Below are positions 52,701 to 60,994 of a DNA stretch of 64,000 nt, one piece after another (position 1 is the stretch's first letter; each line of letters begins with the position of its first letter). The translations under genes were made by a program, and so were the position numbers. The stretch lies in contig JAVKFU010000009.1 in assembly GCA_040223695.1 (NCBI GenBank), positions 1 through 64,000 on the forward strand, in the 5' to 3' direction. This DNA is from Deltaproteobacteria bacterium. Lineage in GTDB: Bacteria > Desulfobacterota_D > UBA1144 > Nemesobacterales > UBA2774. A model generated the notes under the pieces. It worked only from the letters and a program-made list of their open reading frames with translations. It had not been told where the DNA came from and ran no database searches.

Positions 52701-53741
52701 ATGCCGAAAACCACTTATAAAAGCTCTGGCGTAGACATTGACGCCGGCAGCCGGTTGATCGAGCTTATAAAGCCGCTCGCCAAATCGACCTCGAATAAAA
52801 GAGTGCTCGGTAAAATCGGGGGCTTTTCCGGAGCGTACGAGCTGCCGGAGGGAGAGTACAAAAAACCTGTCCTCGTCGCCGCTGCGGACGGGGTCGGAAC
52901 GAAGCTCAAAATCGCTTTTATGACCGGAAGGTTGGACACAGTCGGTATCGACCTTGTTGCCATGAACGTGAACGACCTGGCCGCGTGCGGGGCCGCGCCG
53001 CTCTTCTTTCTAGACTATCTCGCCACGTCGAAACTCGACCCCGAGCAGGGGGCGGAGATCATAAAGGGCATTGCGAAGGGGTGCAAGCTCGCCGGGTGCG
53101 CTTTACTGGGGGGCGAGACCGCCGAGATGCCGGGATTCTACCGGAAAGAAGAGTTCGATCTTGCCGGGTTTGCCGTGGGGATAGTGGATAGGGATGACAT
53201 GATAGACGGCTCGGATGTTGTGCCGGGAGACGCCGTAATAGGCCTTACGTCGAGCGGCCTCCATTCAAACGGCTACTCACTCGCGAGAAAGGTCCTCTTA
53301 GAGAAGAAGAGGTATCAGCTCTCGGATACGCCGGCGCCGCTCAAGCGCTCTCTCGCCGATGAGCTCTTGGAGCCGACACGTATATACGTAAAGACTATAG
53401 AGAAGCTCAGGAAGCAATTCAAAGTAAAAGCGATCGCTCATATTACCGGAGGAGGACTCGTGGAAAATATCCCGAGGGTTATCCCGAAAAACTGCGCCGC
53501 TTTTCTTGAGAGCTCTTCCTGGACTGTTCCCCCGGTCATGGAGCTTATCAAAAAACAGGGACGGGTAGATACGGAGGAAATGTTGAGAACCTTTAACTGC
53601 GGCATAGGCATGGTGATTATCGTATCGTCAGGGGATGCGGATTCGGTCATAAAAAGACTTCGAGGGCTCAGGGAAAAAGCCCGTATCATCGGGGAAATTA
53701 AAAAGAGAGCCGGGAAAGATGATCCGGTGATTATCGCATGA
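52701..53741 (+). CDS. purM: Phosphoribosylformylglycinamidine cyclo-ligase
   Basis: A 346-residue enzyme making aminoimidazole ribotide in de novo purine synthesis with ATP. PurM-type blocks: TTYKSSGVDIDAG at the N-terminus, VAAADGVGTKLKIA, the DLVAMNVNDLAACGA ATP site, GCALLGGETAEMPG and GLHSNGYSLARKVL. Normal length. It is a single gene, divergent from glyQ and convergent with tonB, with 26 nt between stops. No other pur genes except purU are in the window. Confidence 0.97.
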   Translation: MPKTTYKSSGVDIDAGSRLIELIKPLAKSTSNKRVLGKIGGFSGAYELPEGEYKKPVLVAAADGVGTKLKIAFMTGRLDTVGIDLVAMNVNDLAACGAAPLFFLDYLATSKLDPEQGAEIIKGIAKGCKLAGCALLGGETAEMPGFYRKEEFDLAGFAVGIVDRDDMIDGSDVVPGDAVIGLTSSGLHSNGYSLARKVLLEKKRYQLSDTPAPLKRSLADELLEPTRIYVKTIEKLRKQFKVKAIAHITGGGLVENIPRVIPKNCAAFLESSSWTVPPVMELIKKQGRVDTEEMLRTFNCGIGMVIIVSSGDADSVIKRLRGLREKARIIGEIKKRAGKDDPVIIA

Positions 53742-53767
53742 CGCCGGTTTTCAGTCTTTCGCCGTCC

Positions 53768-54775
53768 CTATCTGATAAACCCGCCGAATTGATATATGAA
53801 GGTTGCTTTTATGTGCAGCTTTTCCAGTGAGCCCCAGTCTTTGGGAAACGGTGGGTAAGGAGCGGCCACGCGTATGGCGCGCACTGCCTCGTTGTCAAGG
53901 CGCGCGTAGCCTGATGAGGTCAAGAGCTCTATATTCTCGAGCTCTCCGTTGCTTCTGATTGTAAAAATGAGAAACAGCTGCCCCTCTTCTCCCTTGTATC
54001 GCGATTCCTGCGGATAGTTCCATACCCCTTCAATCTGTCTTTTGAGCTTTGCGAAGTAGGAAATGTACTTGTATTCCGTCGTGCTCAACTCGACGGTGTC
54101 TTCTTTCTTATTTACATCCCTCGCTCCCAGATAATCGGGCGTATTCTGCGCGACCTGCGGAAACGAGCTCGGCACGTTGCTGAACAGCTCCTCTTTGGAT
54201 ATATCGGGTGTCTCTTTTGTGCGCTGCTCCGCCTGTGGTTTCTTCGATTCCTCGGGTTGTTTTTGGTATTGCTCTCTCCGCAGCGAGTCGAGGGTTTCCT
54301 TCCGGAGCAGATCCGCCCTCGATATCTCCTGCTGTGTTTTATCCTTTTTCGGCTCTTCGGCTACTTTTGGTTCGGGTTTTTTCTCTACTTTCTTTTCCGT
54401 TTTTTTGGTTTCCTGCTTTTGGGCCTCGGGCCTTGGTTTTTGCTGCGGGACCGGGTCCGGAAGAGGGGGTGTATTTACGGACCTCTTAGTGAATTCGTCT
54501 CTTGTCTTTTCTTCCGGCACGTCTCTAGACCTTTCCGCGAGCCGCCTGGTTTTCTCCGGAGGCTTGGTCTCTTTTTCCTTGGGTACAGGCAGCTCGGTTA
54601 TTTCTATGAATTCCGGCTGTTTCTTTTCATCTTTGGCCCGCCTGTCTAAGAAATCGAACTGGTATACGACGAACAGAAGCAGCAAAAGCAGATGGAATAA
54701 TACGGAGCCCAGTATGTAGGGCATGATTTTGCTTTTACGCCGTCTTCGTTTGGGGCTGATCTGTATTTGCTTCAC
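53768..54775 (-). CDS. tonB: TonB-family energy transducer
   Basis: A 335-residue protein of the TonB/TolA type. A basic cytoplasmic start (KRRRRKSK), one membrane helix (about 20-40), a long periplasmic linker rich in Glu, Lys and Pro (about 45-210), and a C-terminal TonB domain with GQLFLIFTIRSNGELENIEL and L-D-N-E-A-V-R-A-I-R-V-A-A-P-Y-P-P-F-P motifs. TonB couples proton-motive force, via ExbBD, to outer-membrane receptors; TolA does similar work for envelope integrity. No exbB/exbD or tolQR genes adjoin it, so which role applies is open. A Glu/Lys-rich linker is frequent in deltaproteobacterial TolA-like forms. Confidence 0.85.
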   Translation of the reverse strand: MKQIQISPKRRRRKSKIMPYILGSVLFHLLLLLLFVVYQFDFLDRRAKDEKKQPEFIEITELPVPKEKETKPPEKTRRLAERSRDVPEEKTRDEFTKRSVNTPPLPDPVPQQKPRPEAQKQETKKTEKKVEKKPEPKVAEEPKKDKTQQEISRADLLRKETLDSLRREQYQKQPEESKKPQAEQRTKETPDISKEELFSNVPSSFPQVAQNTPDYLGARDVNKKEDTVELSTTEYKYISYFAKLKRQIEGVWNYPQESRYKGEEGQLFLIFTIRSNGELENIELLTSSGYARLDNEAVRAIRVAAPYPPFPKDWGSLEKLHIKATFIYQFGGFIR

Positions 54776-54809
54776 CGACTATAAGGATACCATTCGGATT
54801 TTTTAATTT

Positions 54810-55649
54810 CTATTTCTGTTTAGCGCCTTTTTCTTCAAACTTTATAAAATGCTTTAATATTGCCGAGTTCCACCCGCGCGGGCCTGCCCCGTCTGCGAGC
54901 GTGATGTTATCGAGCCTGATTTCAGCGTCATATTGCCCGTTCGGTTTCTGGACCAGAAGGGGAACATCTACCGTCTCGAGCATCGGCAGATCATTCAGGC
55001 TGTCCCCTATCCCGACCGTTTCAATATGCCCCGCTTCGTTTTTATATAATTCTGTCAGGATTCGCACCGCCTTACCCTTGTCATTCGCGCCCAGTATATG
55101 ATGAAACCTGCCGCCCCGTGTATATCCGTAACCTTTATTGTATATCCGATCTTTAACGATCTCAGCCGCGCCTTCATCTCCCTCTATAAGAAACGGCTCC
55201 CCGTAGTCCCTTTTTGAGGCCGATTTCGCGGACTCCTCGTCCAGCCCTGTCTTTTTCATTATTTCGGAGACCCCCATTTCGGAGATGCCCGTTATCTGAA
55301 TCCCCGTTTCCCTTGAAATTGATTTTAGCGCGTCTTTCAATTCCGCATGAGGCGTTCCGAGTTCAATCACCAGGTATCCTTCTCCTCTGGTGTCGAAATC
55401 GAACCCGCGTGTGAAGTAGCCTTCCGGTATGAAAATCGCTCCCCCGTTTTCCGCTATGAACGGATGCTTGTTCCGGAGAAGCTTTCGGTATCTTTCGATT
55501 TCGGCGCGCGTTTTACTCGTGCAGATGACAAGCGGGATTTCATTTGACTCCAGAAGCCTGAGGGCGGGTAGCGCCGGTTCAAAAGAATATGTATCGTGGT
55601 CGAGGAGGGTCCCGTCGAGGTCCGTAAAAATTACCAGTCTATAACGCAT
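54810..55649 (-). CDS. mpgP: Mannosyl/glucosyl-3-phosphoglycerate phosphatase
   Basis: A 279-residue HAD phosphatase of the MpgP family. The active-site DxD is FTDLDGTLLDHD (Asp10, Asp12); motif II lies at LVICTSKTRAEIERYR, and IAENGGAIFIP is the MpgP cap segment; motif IV is GIGDSLNDLPML. It dephosphorylates glucosyl- (or mannosyl-) 3-phosphoglycerate to the free compatible solute. Its start overlaps the gpgS stop by 11 nt, so expression is coupled. It lies 34 nt upstream of the tonB start on the same strand. Confidence 0.93.
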   Translation of the reverse strand: MRYRLVIFTDLDGTLLDHDTYSFEPALPALRLLESNEIPLVICTSKTRAEIERYRKLLRNKHPFIAENGGAIFIPEGYFTRGFDFDTRGEGYLVIELGTPHAELKDALKSISRETGIQITGISEMGVSEIMKKTGLDEESAKSASKRDYGEPFLIEGDEGAAEIVKDRIYNKGYGYTRGGRFHHILGANDKGKAVRILTELYKNEAGHIETVGIGDSLNDLPMLETVDVPLLVQKPNGQYDAEIRLDNITLADGAGPRGWNSAILKHFIKFEEKGAKQK

Positions 55650-56850
55650 TATCCTTTTCTACCGCGTCTTTTAACTGGTCGAGGAAATCGGGTATCGCCG
55701 AGGTTACCCTGCTCCAGTTGGGAATTAAAGGCGAACCGAGGGGGTCTTCAAGAAATTGCTGACTCGCGATTCTTATTCCTCTGGCGAATGTTTCAACCGC
55801 CAGGCCCTCCGCGTGCCTGTCGAAAAACAGTCCGTTGATTGCGGCGTCGTCGTTGTACATTTTTATCGTATCCTGCGCTATTCTCAGATAGGTTACGAGG
55901 AGGGTATTGAACAGGCTCTCGGAAAAGGTTACGCCCTCTGACGACAAGGTTCTGAATAGCGCCTTTGAAATGTCCGCGCACATTTTCAAAAGCCCTCCGG
56001 AAGGATCGTCGGCCGATACTTCCTGGTGCTTGTGATCGTAAGTGTCCGCAAGGTCAACCTGGCATACCCTTTTCAGGGATACGTTGCGGAATACCTCCGC
56101 CAGTGAGCCTATCTCGAGACCCCAGTCGGACGGAATTCTGTTTATCCTGACAAGGTCCGTTTTCATTGAGAACTCGCCAGCGAGCGGGTATCTGAAGCTG
56201 TCCAGATAAACGAGAAACGGGAGATGCCCGACGATTTTTGTGAGCGCCCGTATTACAGGGGTTATGAAGAGTCTCGTAACCCTGCCGTACATCCTGTCCG
56301 TCACCCTCGGATAGTAGCCCTTGCAGAACTCGTAATCCATATTCGGGTTCGCGAGCGGGTAGCACAGTCTTGCCAGAAGCTCGCGGCTGTAGGTCAGAAC
56401 GTCGCAGTCATGAAGCGCTATAACCTCACTTGAATCCTGGGCCAGCACGTATCCGTAGGCGATCCAGGCGGCCCTTCCTTTTCCGGGGTCCCCGATTTCA
56501 AGGCCGTTTTCCCTCAGAAGATTAAAGAGCGAAGTAATTCTCTCTCCGTCGTCCCAGATAAGCCTGTAGTTTTGAGGGAGTATTGAAAAGTAGTCCTGAG
56601 CGTGTTTGAATTCGTCGAGGTTCGCCCTTCCGAGTGTAATCACTATTTCGTTCAGGTAGGTAACGTCCTTGAGTTTCTCCAGAATGTCTTTCAGTGCTTT
56701 CCTCTTAAGCTCCGAATAGAGGCACGGGAGCACAAGCGCAATAGGGCGGTTTTGACAGTATTCGTTTAGCTGATCTTCCAGTTGCTCGACATTTTTTCTG
56801 TTCAGCCTGTGAAGTGTGGAGATGGTTTCTGTCTGATGAAAATCGCCCAT
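55639..56850 (-). CDS. gpgS: Glucosyl-3-phosphoglycerate synthase
   Basis: A 403-residue GT81-type glycosyltransferase that joins NDP-glucose to 3-phosphoglycerate. Family signs: ALVLPCLYSE at the N-terminal sugar-nucleotide site, GKGRAAWIAYG, an aspartate metal motif IALHDCDVLTYS (Asp148/Asp150), and the P-L-A-G-E-F-S segment near residue 225. With the phosphatase next door it completes a two-step route to glucosylglycerate, an osmolyte used under salt, heat or nitrogen limitation (known in Persephonella marina and mycobacteria). A mannosyl specificity is less likely, as MpgS sequences belong to GT55. A short intergenic region (111 nt) precedes it. Confidence 0.9.
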   Translation of the reverse strand: MGDFHQTETISTLHRLNRKNVEQLEDQLNEYCQNRPIALVLPCLYSELKRKALKDILEKLKDVTYLNEIVITLGRANLDEFKHAQDYFSILPQNYRLIWDDGERITSLFNLLRENGLEIGDPGKGRAAWIAYGYVLAQDSSEVIALHDCDVLTYSRELLARLCYPLANPNMDYEFCKGYYPRVTDRMYGRVTRLFITPVIRALTKIVGHLPFLVYLDSFRYPLAGEFSMKTDLVRINRIPSDWGLEIGSLAEVFRNVSLKRVCQVDLADTYDHKHQEVSADDPSGGLLKMCADISKALFRTLSSEGVTFSESLFNTLLVTYLRIAQDTIKMYNDDAAINGLFFDRHAEGLAVETFARGIRIASQQFLEDPLGSPLIPNWSRVTSAIPDFLDQLKDAVEKDNAL

Positions 56851-56961
56851 TTTATTGTTCTCCCGGAACTAAATATATTATCATAACGGTATTAAACTAC
56901 ATAATCCTGATAGAGTGTTCATTGGTTCTGAGGACAGGGCGATAGTTCGTAAGCAGCATGT

Positions 56962-57549
56962 TTATAATAGGTATTTAACGGCCACGAAACCCAGCACCAG
57001 GAGTATAAAGAACAGGGTTACGAGTAAATTAAAGTATTTGTCGATGAAGGATTTGATTCTCGCTCCGTAAAAATGGATTAGTCCCGCTTCTATAAAAAAT
57101 CTCGCCGATCTGCCGATAACCGAGGCCGCAATCAGTACCAGAAGATGTATCTTGAATACGCCCGCGGCTATTGTAAATACCTTGTAAGGTATAGGGGTAA
57201 AAGCCGCTCCCAGTATTGTCAAAAAGGCGTTCTCCTCATATTTGCCGCTAACATACAGGAAGGTGTCCTGGCTGAAGACATACGTAAAGAAATAGCCGCT
57301 TACGAGCTCCCATATTCCCCACCCGATAAAGTACCCGAGTATACCTCCAAGGACGGACATCACTGAGCAAACCGCCGCGTACCAGAAAGCTCTCTCCGGC
57401 TTGCCCAGGGATAAGGCCATCAAAAGCGTATCGGGCGGGACGGGGAAAAAAGAGGATTCAAGAAAGGATGCGACGGCCAGTGCCGGGACGGCGTACCTCG
57501 TGTTTGCCCAGCCCAGGACCCAGTCGTAAAGTTTTCTTATCATACTCAT
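56962..57549 (-). CDS. YqaA/DedA-like membrane protein
   Basis: A 195-residue integral membrane protein of the VTT (SNARE-associated/DedA) superfamily, YqaA subgroup. Hallmarks: ASFLESSFFPVPPDTLLMAL near the N-terminus, G-G-I-L-G-Y-F-I-G in the next helix, and L-G-A-A-F-T-P-I-P-Y-K-V-F-T-I. About five helices. Members act in lipid or small-molecule flipping; the function of this subgroup is not established. Its start overlaps the surE stop by ATGA (57546-57549), so they are probably one unit. Confidence 0.88.
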   Translation of the reverse strand: MSMIRKLYDWVLGWANTRYAVPALAVASFLESSFFPVPPDTLLMALSLGKPERAFWYAAVCSVMSVLGGILGYFIGWGIWELVSGYFFTYVFSQDTFLYVSGKYEENAFLTILGAAFTPIPYKVFTIAAGVFKIHLLVLIAASVIGRSARFFIEAGLIHFYGARIKSFIDKYFNLLVTLFFILLVLGFVAVKYLL

Positions 57550-58304
57550 AAACTCCTCAGGAGGTCTTCCCTCAATTTTTGGAGAAAACCGTAGTTCGTA
57601 AGATCCAGGCTTATGGGGGTAACCGAAACGTATCCGTCCCTGACCGCCGCTATGTCCGAGTTTTCAATATCCAGAAATCCGAGTTCATCCCCTCCAATCC
57701 AGTAGTATTTCTTTCCCCTCGGATCGATTTTTTCAACTATCGGCTCTCCGTATACACGCTTGCCCTGCCTCGTTACCTTTATGCCCTTTATCTCATCCCG
57801 TTGGAGACCGGGGATATTCACGTTCAGTATAGTGTCCTTGGGCAGCGCCGTTTCCAAAACGAATTTCGAGACTGATTCTGAATAATATGAAGCGGCATCG
57901 AATTTGAAATTATTTTTGCCCGCGAGAGAAACCGCTATCGAGGGCACGCCCAGCAGAGCTCCCTCCATGGCGGCGCTAACGGTTCCGGAATATGTAATAT
58001 CGTCCCCCAGGTTTTCCCCCTTGTTAATGCCCGATACGATCAGATCTGGCTTTTGATCCTTCATTATGCCGTTTACCGCGAGGTTTATGCAGTCGGTAGG
58101 GGTTCCGTCAACCGTGTACACAGAGTCCGATACTCTCTCGATCCTCAGCGGCCGGTACAGGCTGAGCGAATGGCTCACCGCGCTTTGATCGCGGTCGGGC
58201 GCCACCACTACGACCTCGCCGAGCGCCTTCAGGGTTTCATGCAGCTTGTGAAGCCCCTCTGAGTTTATACCGTCATCGTTAGAAATAAGAATCGTTGCTG
58301 ACAT
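57546..58304 (-). CDS. surE: 5'/3'-nucleotidase SurE
   Basis: A 252-residue metal-dependent survival-protein phosphatase acting on nucleoside 5'- and 3'-monophosphates. Motifs: ISNDDGINSEGL (Asp10, Asp11), VVAPDRDQSAVSHSL, SGINKGENLGDDITYSGTVSAA. Normal length. It leads the yqaA-like gene by an ATGA overlap and begins 20 nt after the tRNA-Pro terminator hairpin. The tRNA-Pro/surE neighbourhood recalls deltaproteobacterial genomes. Confidence 0.96.
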   Translation of the reverse strand: MSATILISNDDGINSEGLHKLHETLKALGEVVVVAPDRDQSAVSHSLSLYRPLRIERVSDSVYTVDGTPTDCINLAVNGIMKDQKPDLIVSGINKGENLGDDITYSGTVSAAMEGALLGVPSIAVSLAGKNNFKFDAASYYSESVSKFVLETALPKDTILNVNIPGLQRDEIKGIKVTRQGKRVYGEPIVEKIDPRGKKYYWIGGDELGFLDIENSDIAAVRDGYVSVTPISLDLTNYGFLQKLREDLLRSL

Positions 58305-58323
58305 TATCTATATTCGGTTTGAA

Positions 58324-58346
58324 AAGGGGTTGTAAACCAACCCCTT
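58324..58346 (-). terminator. Rho-independent terminator behind tRNA-Pro
   Basis: A perfect 9-bp stem AAGGGGTTG/CAACCCCTT with a 5-nt loop. On the minus strand it lies 71 nt downstream of the tRNA 3' end and is followed by a short TTTTC, so it should end the tRNA-Pro transcript before surE. It could also attenuate surE expression. Confidence 0.6.
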
Positions 58347-58416
58347 AGAAAATACACAAATAACTCTCGCGGGCAAGTATTGGAGGCAATATTATTGAGG
58401 ATATTGGTAAAATTTA

Positions 58417-58493
58417 TGGTCGGGGTGGCCGGACTTGAACCGGCGACCTCCGGTCCCCCAGACCGATGCGCTACCAAGCTGCGCTACACCCCG
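58417..58493 (-). tRNA. tRNA-Pro (GGG anticodon), CCA encoded
   Basis: Read on the minus strand, the 77-nt cloverleaf has a 7-bp acceptor stem CGGGGTG/CACCCCG, a D-arm with AGCGCAGCTTGGTAGCGC, an anticodon arm with stem TCGGT/ACCGG and loop CTGGGGG (anticodon GGG), a T-arm with GGTTCAAGTCC, the discriminator base A and an encoded CCA. It lies downstream of the merR gene (58544-58888) on the same strand, with a hairpin terminator after it. Confidence 0.95.
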
Positions 58494-58543
58494 TATAAGT
58501 ACTTTTTGAAAAATTCAAAGAGAAATAAGGAAATGCGGACTAT

Positions 58544-58888
58544 TTATCCCAGGTTTTGCTTTATGGATTTTAATTCGCCCAGGATCTCGTGCAGCAGAAC
58601 ATTTACCTTGGTGCTGACCCGTTTCTGACTGGCTTCTTCTTTGAGCTTCTTTTTAGCCCCGGCTATAGTGAAGTTCTGCTCGTAAAGCATATTCTTGATT
58701 CTCATGATAGTATGTATGGCTTCCCTGTCGTAAAGCCTCTGGGACTTCCTTCTGATAGGGTTGATTTCCTCGAATTCACTCTCCCAATATCTTAACACGT
58801 AAGGTTTGATCCCGGTGAAATCGCTGACCTCGCCAATTCTGAAATATATTTTATCCGGTAAATTTACCTCGGCTCTGTTCTGAAGCAT
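58544..58888 (-). CDS. MerR-family transcriptional regulator
   Basis: A 114-residue regulator with a winged helix-turn-helix at residues 14-80: YFRIGEVSDFTGIKPYVLRYWE, then the wing with R-R-K-S-Q-R-L-Y-D and the I-H-T-I-M-R-I-K-N-M-L helix. The C-terminal part is a short coiled helix. No effector cysteines of metal-sensing MerR proteins are visible. This small MerR type is found next to ihfA/pheT and tRNA-Pro in deltaproteobacteria; only the tRNA is seen here. Target unknown. Confidence 0.9.
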   Translation of the reverse strand: MLQNRAEVNLPDKIYFRIGEVSDFTGIKPYVLRYWESEFEEINPIRRKSQRLYDREAIHTIMRIKNMLYEQNFTIAGAKKKLKEEASQKRVSTKVNVLLHEILGELKSIKQNLG

Positions 58889-59001
58889 CAGTTAAAAATT
58901 AGACCAATTTTTACTAATTGTCAAGCGGAATTCATGACGCGTTTCAATTGAAAGGGATGTACGGGCCCGGCCGAAAAAAATCAATTTTCGTATCCTCCTC
59001 C

Positions 59002-60339
59002 CTATCGGGTGTTCATGGCCGGATTTGATAATAAAAAGGGCTCAAAACCTGAGATCAGGTCAAGGGCTCTCCGGGCTATAATCTTTTTCTTCTCCGCTTT
59101 TCTTATTCGCCCGGACGGGGGCGGAAAAAGACCGAAGTTAATGTTCATAGGCTGAAAATTTTTGATGTTTTGATCCGTAATGTAATTGAGCAGCGAGCCT
59201 ATGGAGGTCTCCGGAGGGGGTACGACGGGTTCTCTGTCAAGGCGGATTCTGGCCGCGTTTATGCCCGCGATTATCCCCGTCGCCGCGGACTCGGCGTATC
59301 CCTCAACCCCCACTATCTGCCCCGCGAAGAATATCCTGTCATGCCCGAGGGTCTGAAGCGTGGGTCTGAGCAGAGCGGGTGAATTGATATAAGTATTTCT
59401 GTGCACGCTTCCGAGCCTCATGAACTCAGCTTTCTCGAGACCGGGAATCATTCTGAACACCCTCCTTTGCTCGGGATATGTGAGCTTGGTCTGAAATCCG
59501 ACCATGTTGTACATGGAGCCCTCCCTGTCCTCGGACCTCAATTGAACCACCGCAAAAGGGGTATTACCCGTGCGGGGATCCTTCAGCCCCACGGGTCTTG
59601 CGGGCCCGAATCTTAGCGTATCCCTTCCGCGTTCGGCTATAACTTCTACAGGGAGGCAGCTTTCAAAATATATTCCCTTCTCGAAATCCCTCGTTTCGAT
59701 CTTTCCGGCGTTCATGATTTCGTCTATCAGACGGTAGTACTCCTCTCTGTTAAGGGGACAATTCAGGTAATCTCCCTCGCCGTCCTCATATCTCGAAGCC
59801 CGGTAAACCTTCGAGCAGTCAATCGAATCTCCGTCAATTATCGGAGATATGGCGTCGTAAAAATACAAGTGAGACGAATCGGATAACTCCGCTATTTTCT
59901 CTGACAGCGTGTCCGAGGTGAGGGGTCCGGTGGCGATTATGAAAGGGTTATCCGGATTTGAGGGGATATCCGTTAGTTCTTCCCTCCGTAACTCGATGAG
60001 AGGGTTTTCTTCAATCTTCTCGGTTATATACCGGGCGAATTTAATCCTGTCGACGGCAAGCGCCTTTCCTGCGGGGACACTGTTTTTATCCGCCGCCTCG
60101 ATTATAAGGGAGCCCAGCCGTCTCATCTCCTCTTTCAGAATTCCGCTCGCGTTATCAAGGGAGTCGGATTTAAGCGAGTTGCTGCATACGAGCTCCCCGA
60201 GATCCCCCGAGTTATGCGCGGGGGAAACGCGGTGGGGCCTCATTTCGATAAGCCTCACCTTCACGCCGAATTTTGTAATTTGGTGGGCGGCTTCAGTGCC
60301 CGCGAGCCCGCCGCCCGCTACTGTGATTCTGTCCGACAT
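59002..60339 (-). CDS. trmFO: Methylenetetrahydrofolate-tRNA-(uracil-5-)-methyltransferase TrmFO
   Basis: A 445-residue FAD- and methylene-THF-dependent enzyme making ribothymidine at U54 of tRNAs. N-terminal FAD site [16 protein letters not shown], the catalytic-Cys segment [18 protein letters not shown], and a C-terminal [12 protein letters not shown] block typical of GidA-like flavoproteins. TrmFO replaces SAM-dependent TrmA in many bacteria, including Firmicutes and several deltaproteobacterial lineages. It stands alone, divergent from the pilB operon. Confidence 0.96.
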   Translation of the reverse strand: MSDRITVAGGGLAGTEAAHQITKFGVKVRLIEMRPHRVSPAHNSGDLGELVCSNSLKSDSLDNASGILKEEMRRLGSLIIEAADKNSVPAGKALAVDRIKFARYITEKIEENPLIELRREELTDIPSNPDNPFIIATGPLTSDTLSEKIAELSDSSHLYFYDAISPIIDGDSIDCSKVYRASRYEDGEGDYLNCPLNREEYYRLIDEIMNAGKIETRDFEKGIYFESCLPVEVIAERGRDTLRFGPARPVGLKDPRTGNTPFAVVQLRSEDREGSMYNMVGFQTKLTYPEQRRVFRMIPGLEKAEFMRLGSVHRNTYINSPALLRPTLQTLGHDRIFFAGQIVGVEGYAESAATGIIAGINAARIRLDREPVVPPPETSIGSLLNYITDQNIKNFQPMNINFGLFPPPSGRIRKAEKKKIIARRALDLISGFEPFLLSNPAMNTR

Positions 60340-60635
60340 GACCGATATTCTACCTGAATAAATTCCACCGTTTATTAATCCTCTTATTTTCCGCCTCGTA
60401 GCCGCGGCACGGAGTAGACAGCGGGCGCGCTCAACAAGGCTTTAGCAATTCCCACAGTGAATTCGGGTGTTTATATTTCCTGTTCTGAATCAAGCCGGGC
60501 ATGATGACAATTTTAGTCCCATTTATACAATATTCGTCAACTTAAAACGCCAGTAATAACTGAAGGTTACGCCTCATTTTTAATAAAATATTGTAATTAT
60601 AATGACTTAGGGGGTGAGATGTCGGGAACACCATA

Positions 60636-60651
60636 TGGCATACAATTTGCA
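60636..60651 (+). promoter_or_regulatory. Sigma-54-type promoter of the pilBTC operon
   Basis: TGGCATACAATTTGCA: the -24 GG and the -12 GC are separated by 10 nt as in the RpoN consensus TGGCACG-N4-TTGCW. Transcription should start near 60662, about 70 nt before the riboswitch core. Type IV pilus genes are known RpoN targets in several bacteria. Confidence 0.6.
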
Positions 60652-60727
60652 CAATTTATACTCTGCGTAATTGAAATAAATTGACTACTAAGGGGAATAA
60701 CAGTATAAATTGTTTAAGGACTTTAAA

Positions 60728-60835
60728 CGGAAAAGGGCAAACTATTTGAAAGGATAGGGCGCAAAGTTTCTGGCCTAAATCTACCCGGCGTCAGTTTTGA
60801 CTCCGGCACGGGATACGGCGGCAGGGCTACCCGCT
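60728..60835 (+). ncRNA. Cyclic di-GMP-I (GEMM-I) riboswitch
   Basis: Conserved parts in order: GGGCAAAC (60735-60742), a hairpin CTATTT-GAAA-GGATAG with GNRA tetraloop (60742-60757), the G-x-C-G-C-A-A-A-G block (60758-60766), GGCCTAAA (60772-60779), a variable stem with CCCGGCGTCAG/TGACTCCGG (60784-60806), and the 15-nt 3' arm (60817-60831) matching GGTAGCGGGGTTACC at 11 of 15. The third G of GGG, the position known as G20, is G, as in c-di-GMP-binding members; cGAMP-selective ones have A. A leader of about 160 nt separates it from pilB. I found no obvious terminator, so an expression platform acting on translation is possible. Confidence 0.85.
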
Positions 60836-60994
60836 TAACGGATATGCCGACTATTTACTATCCTGTCTGATTGTTCTCTACCGGTTTGATCGTCCGAAAA
60901 ACAATTTAAGCAGGCATTGCTGAGATGGGTGTGACCGGAAATGTGCCAATGGCTTAGGCGGTAAATCGAAAACCACGGGTCTCAAGAAGAGAAC

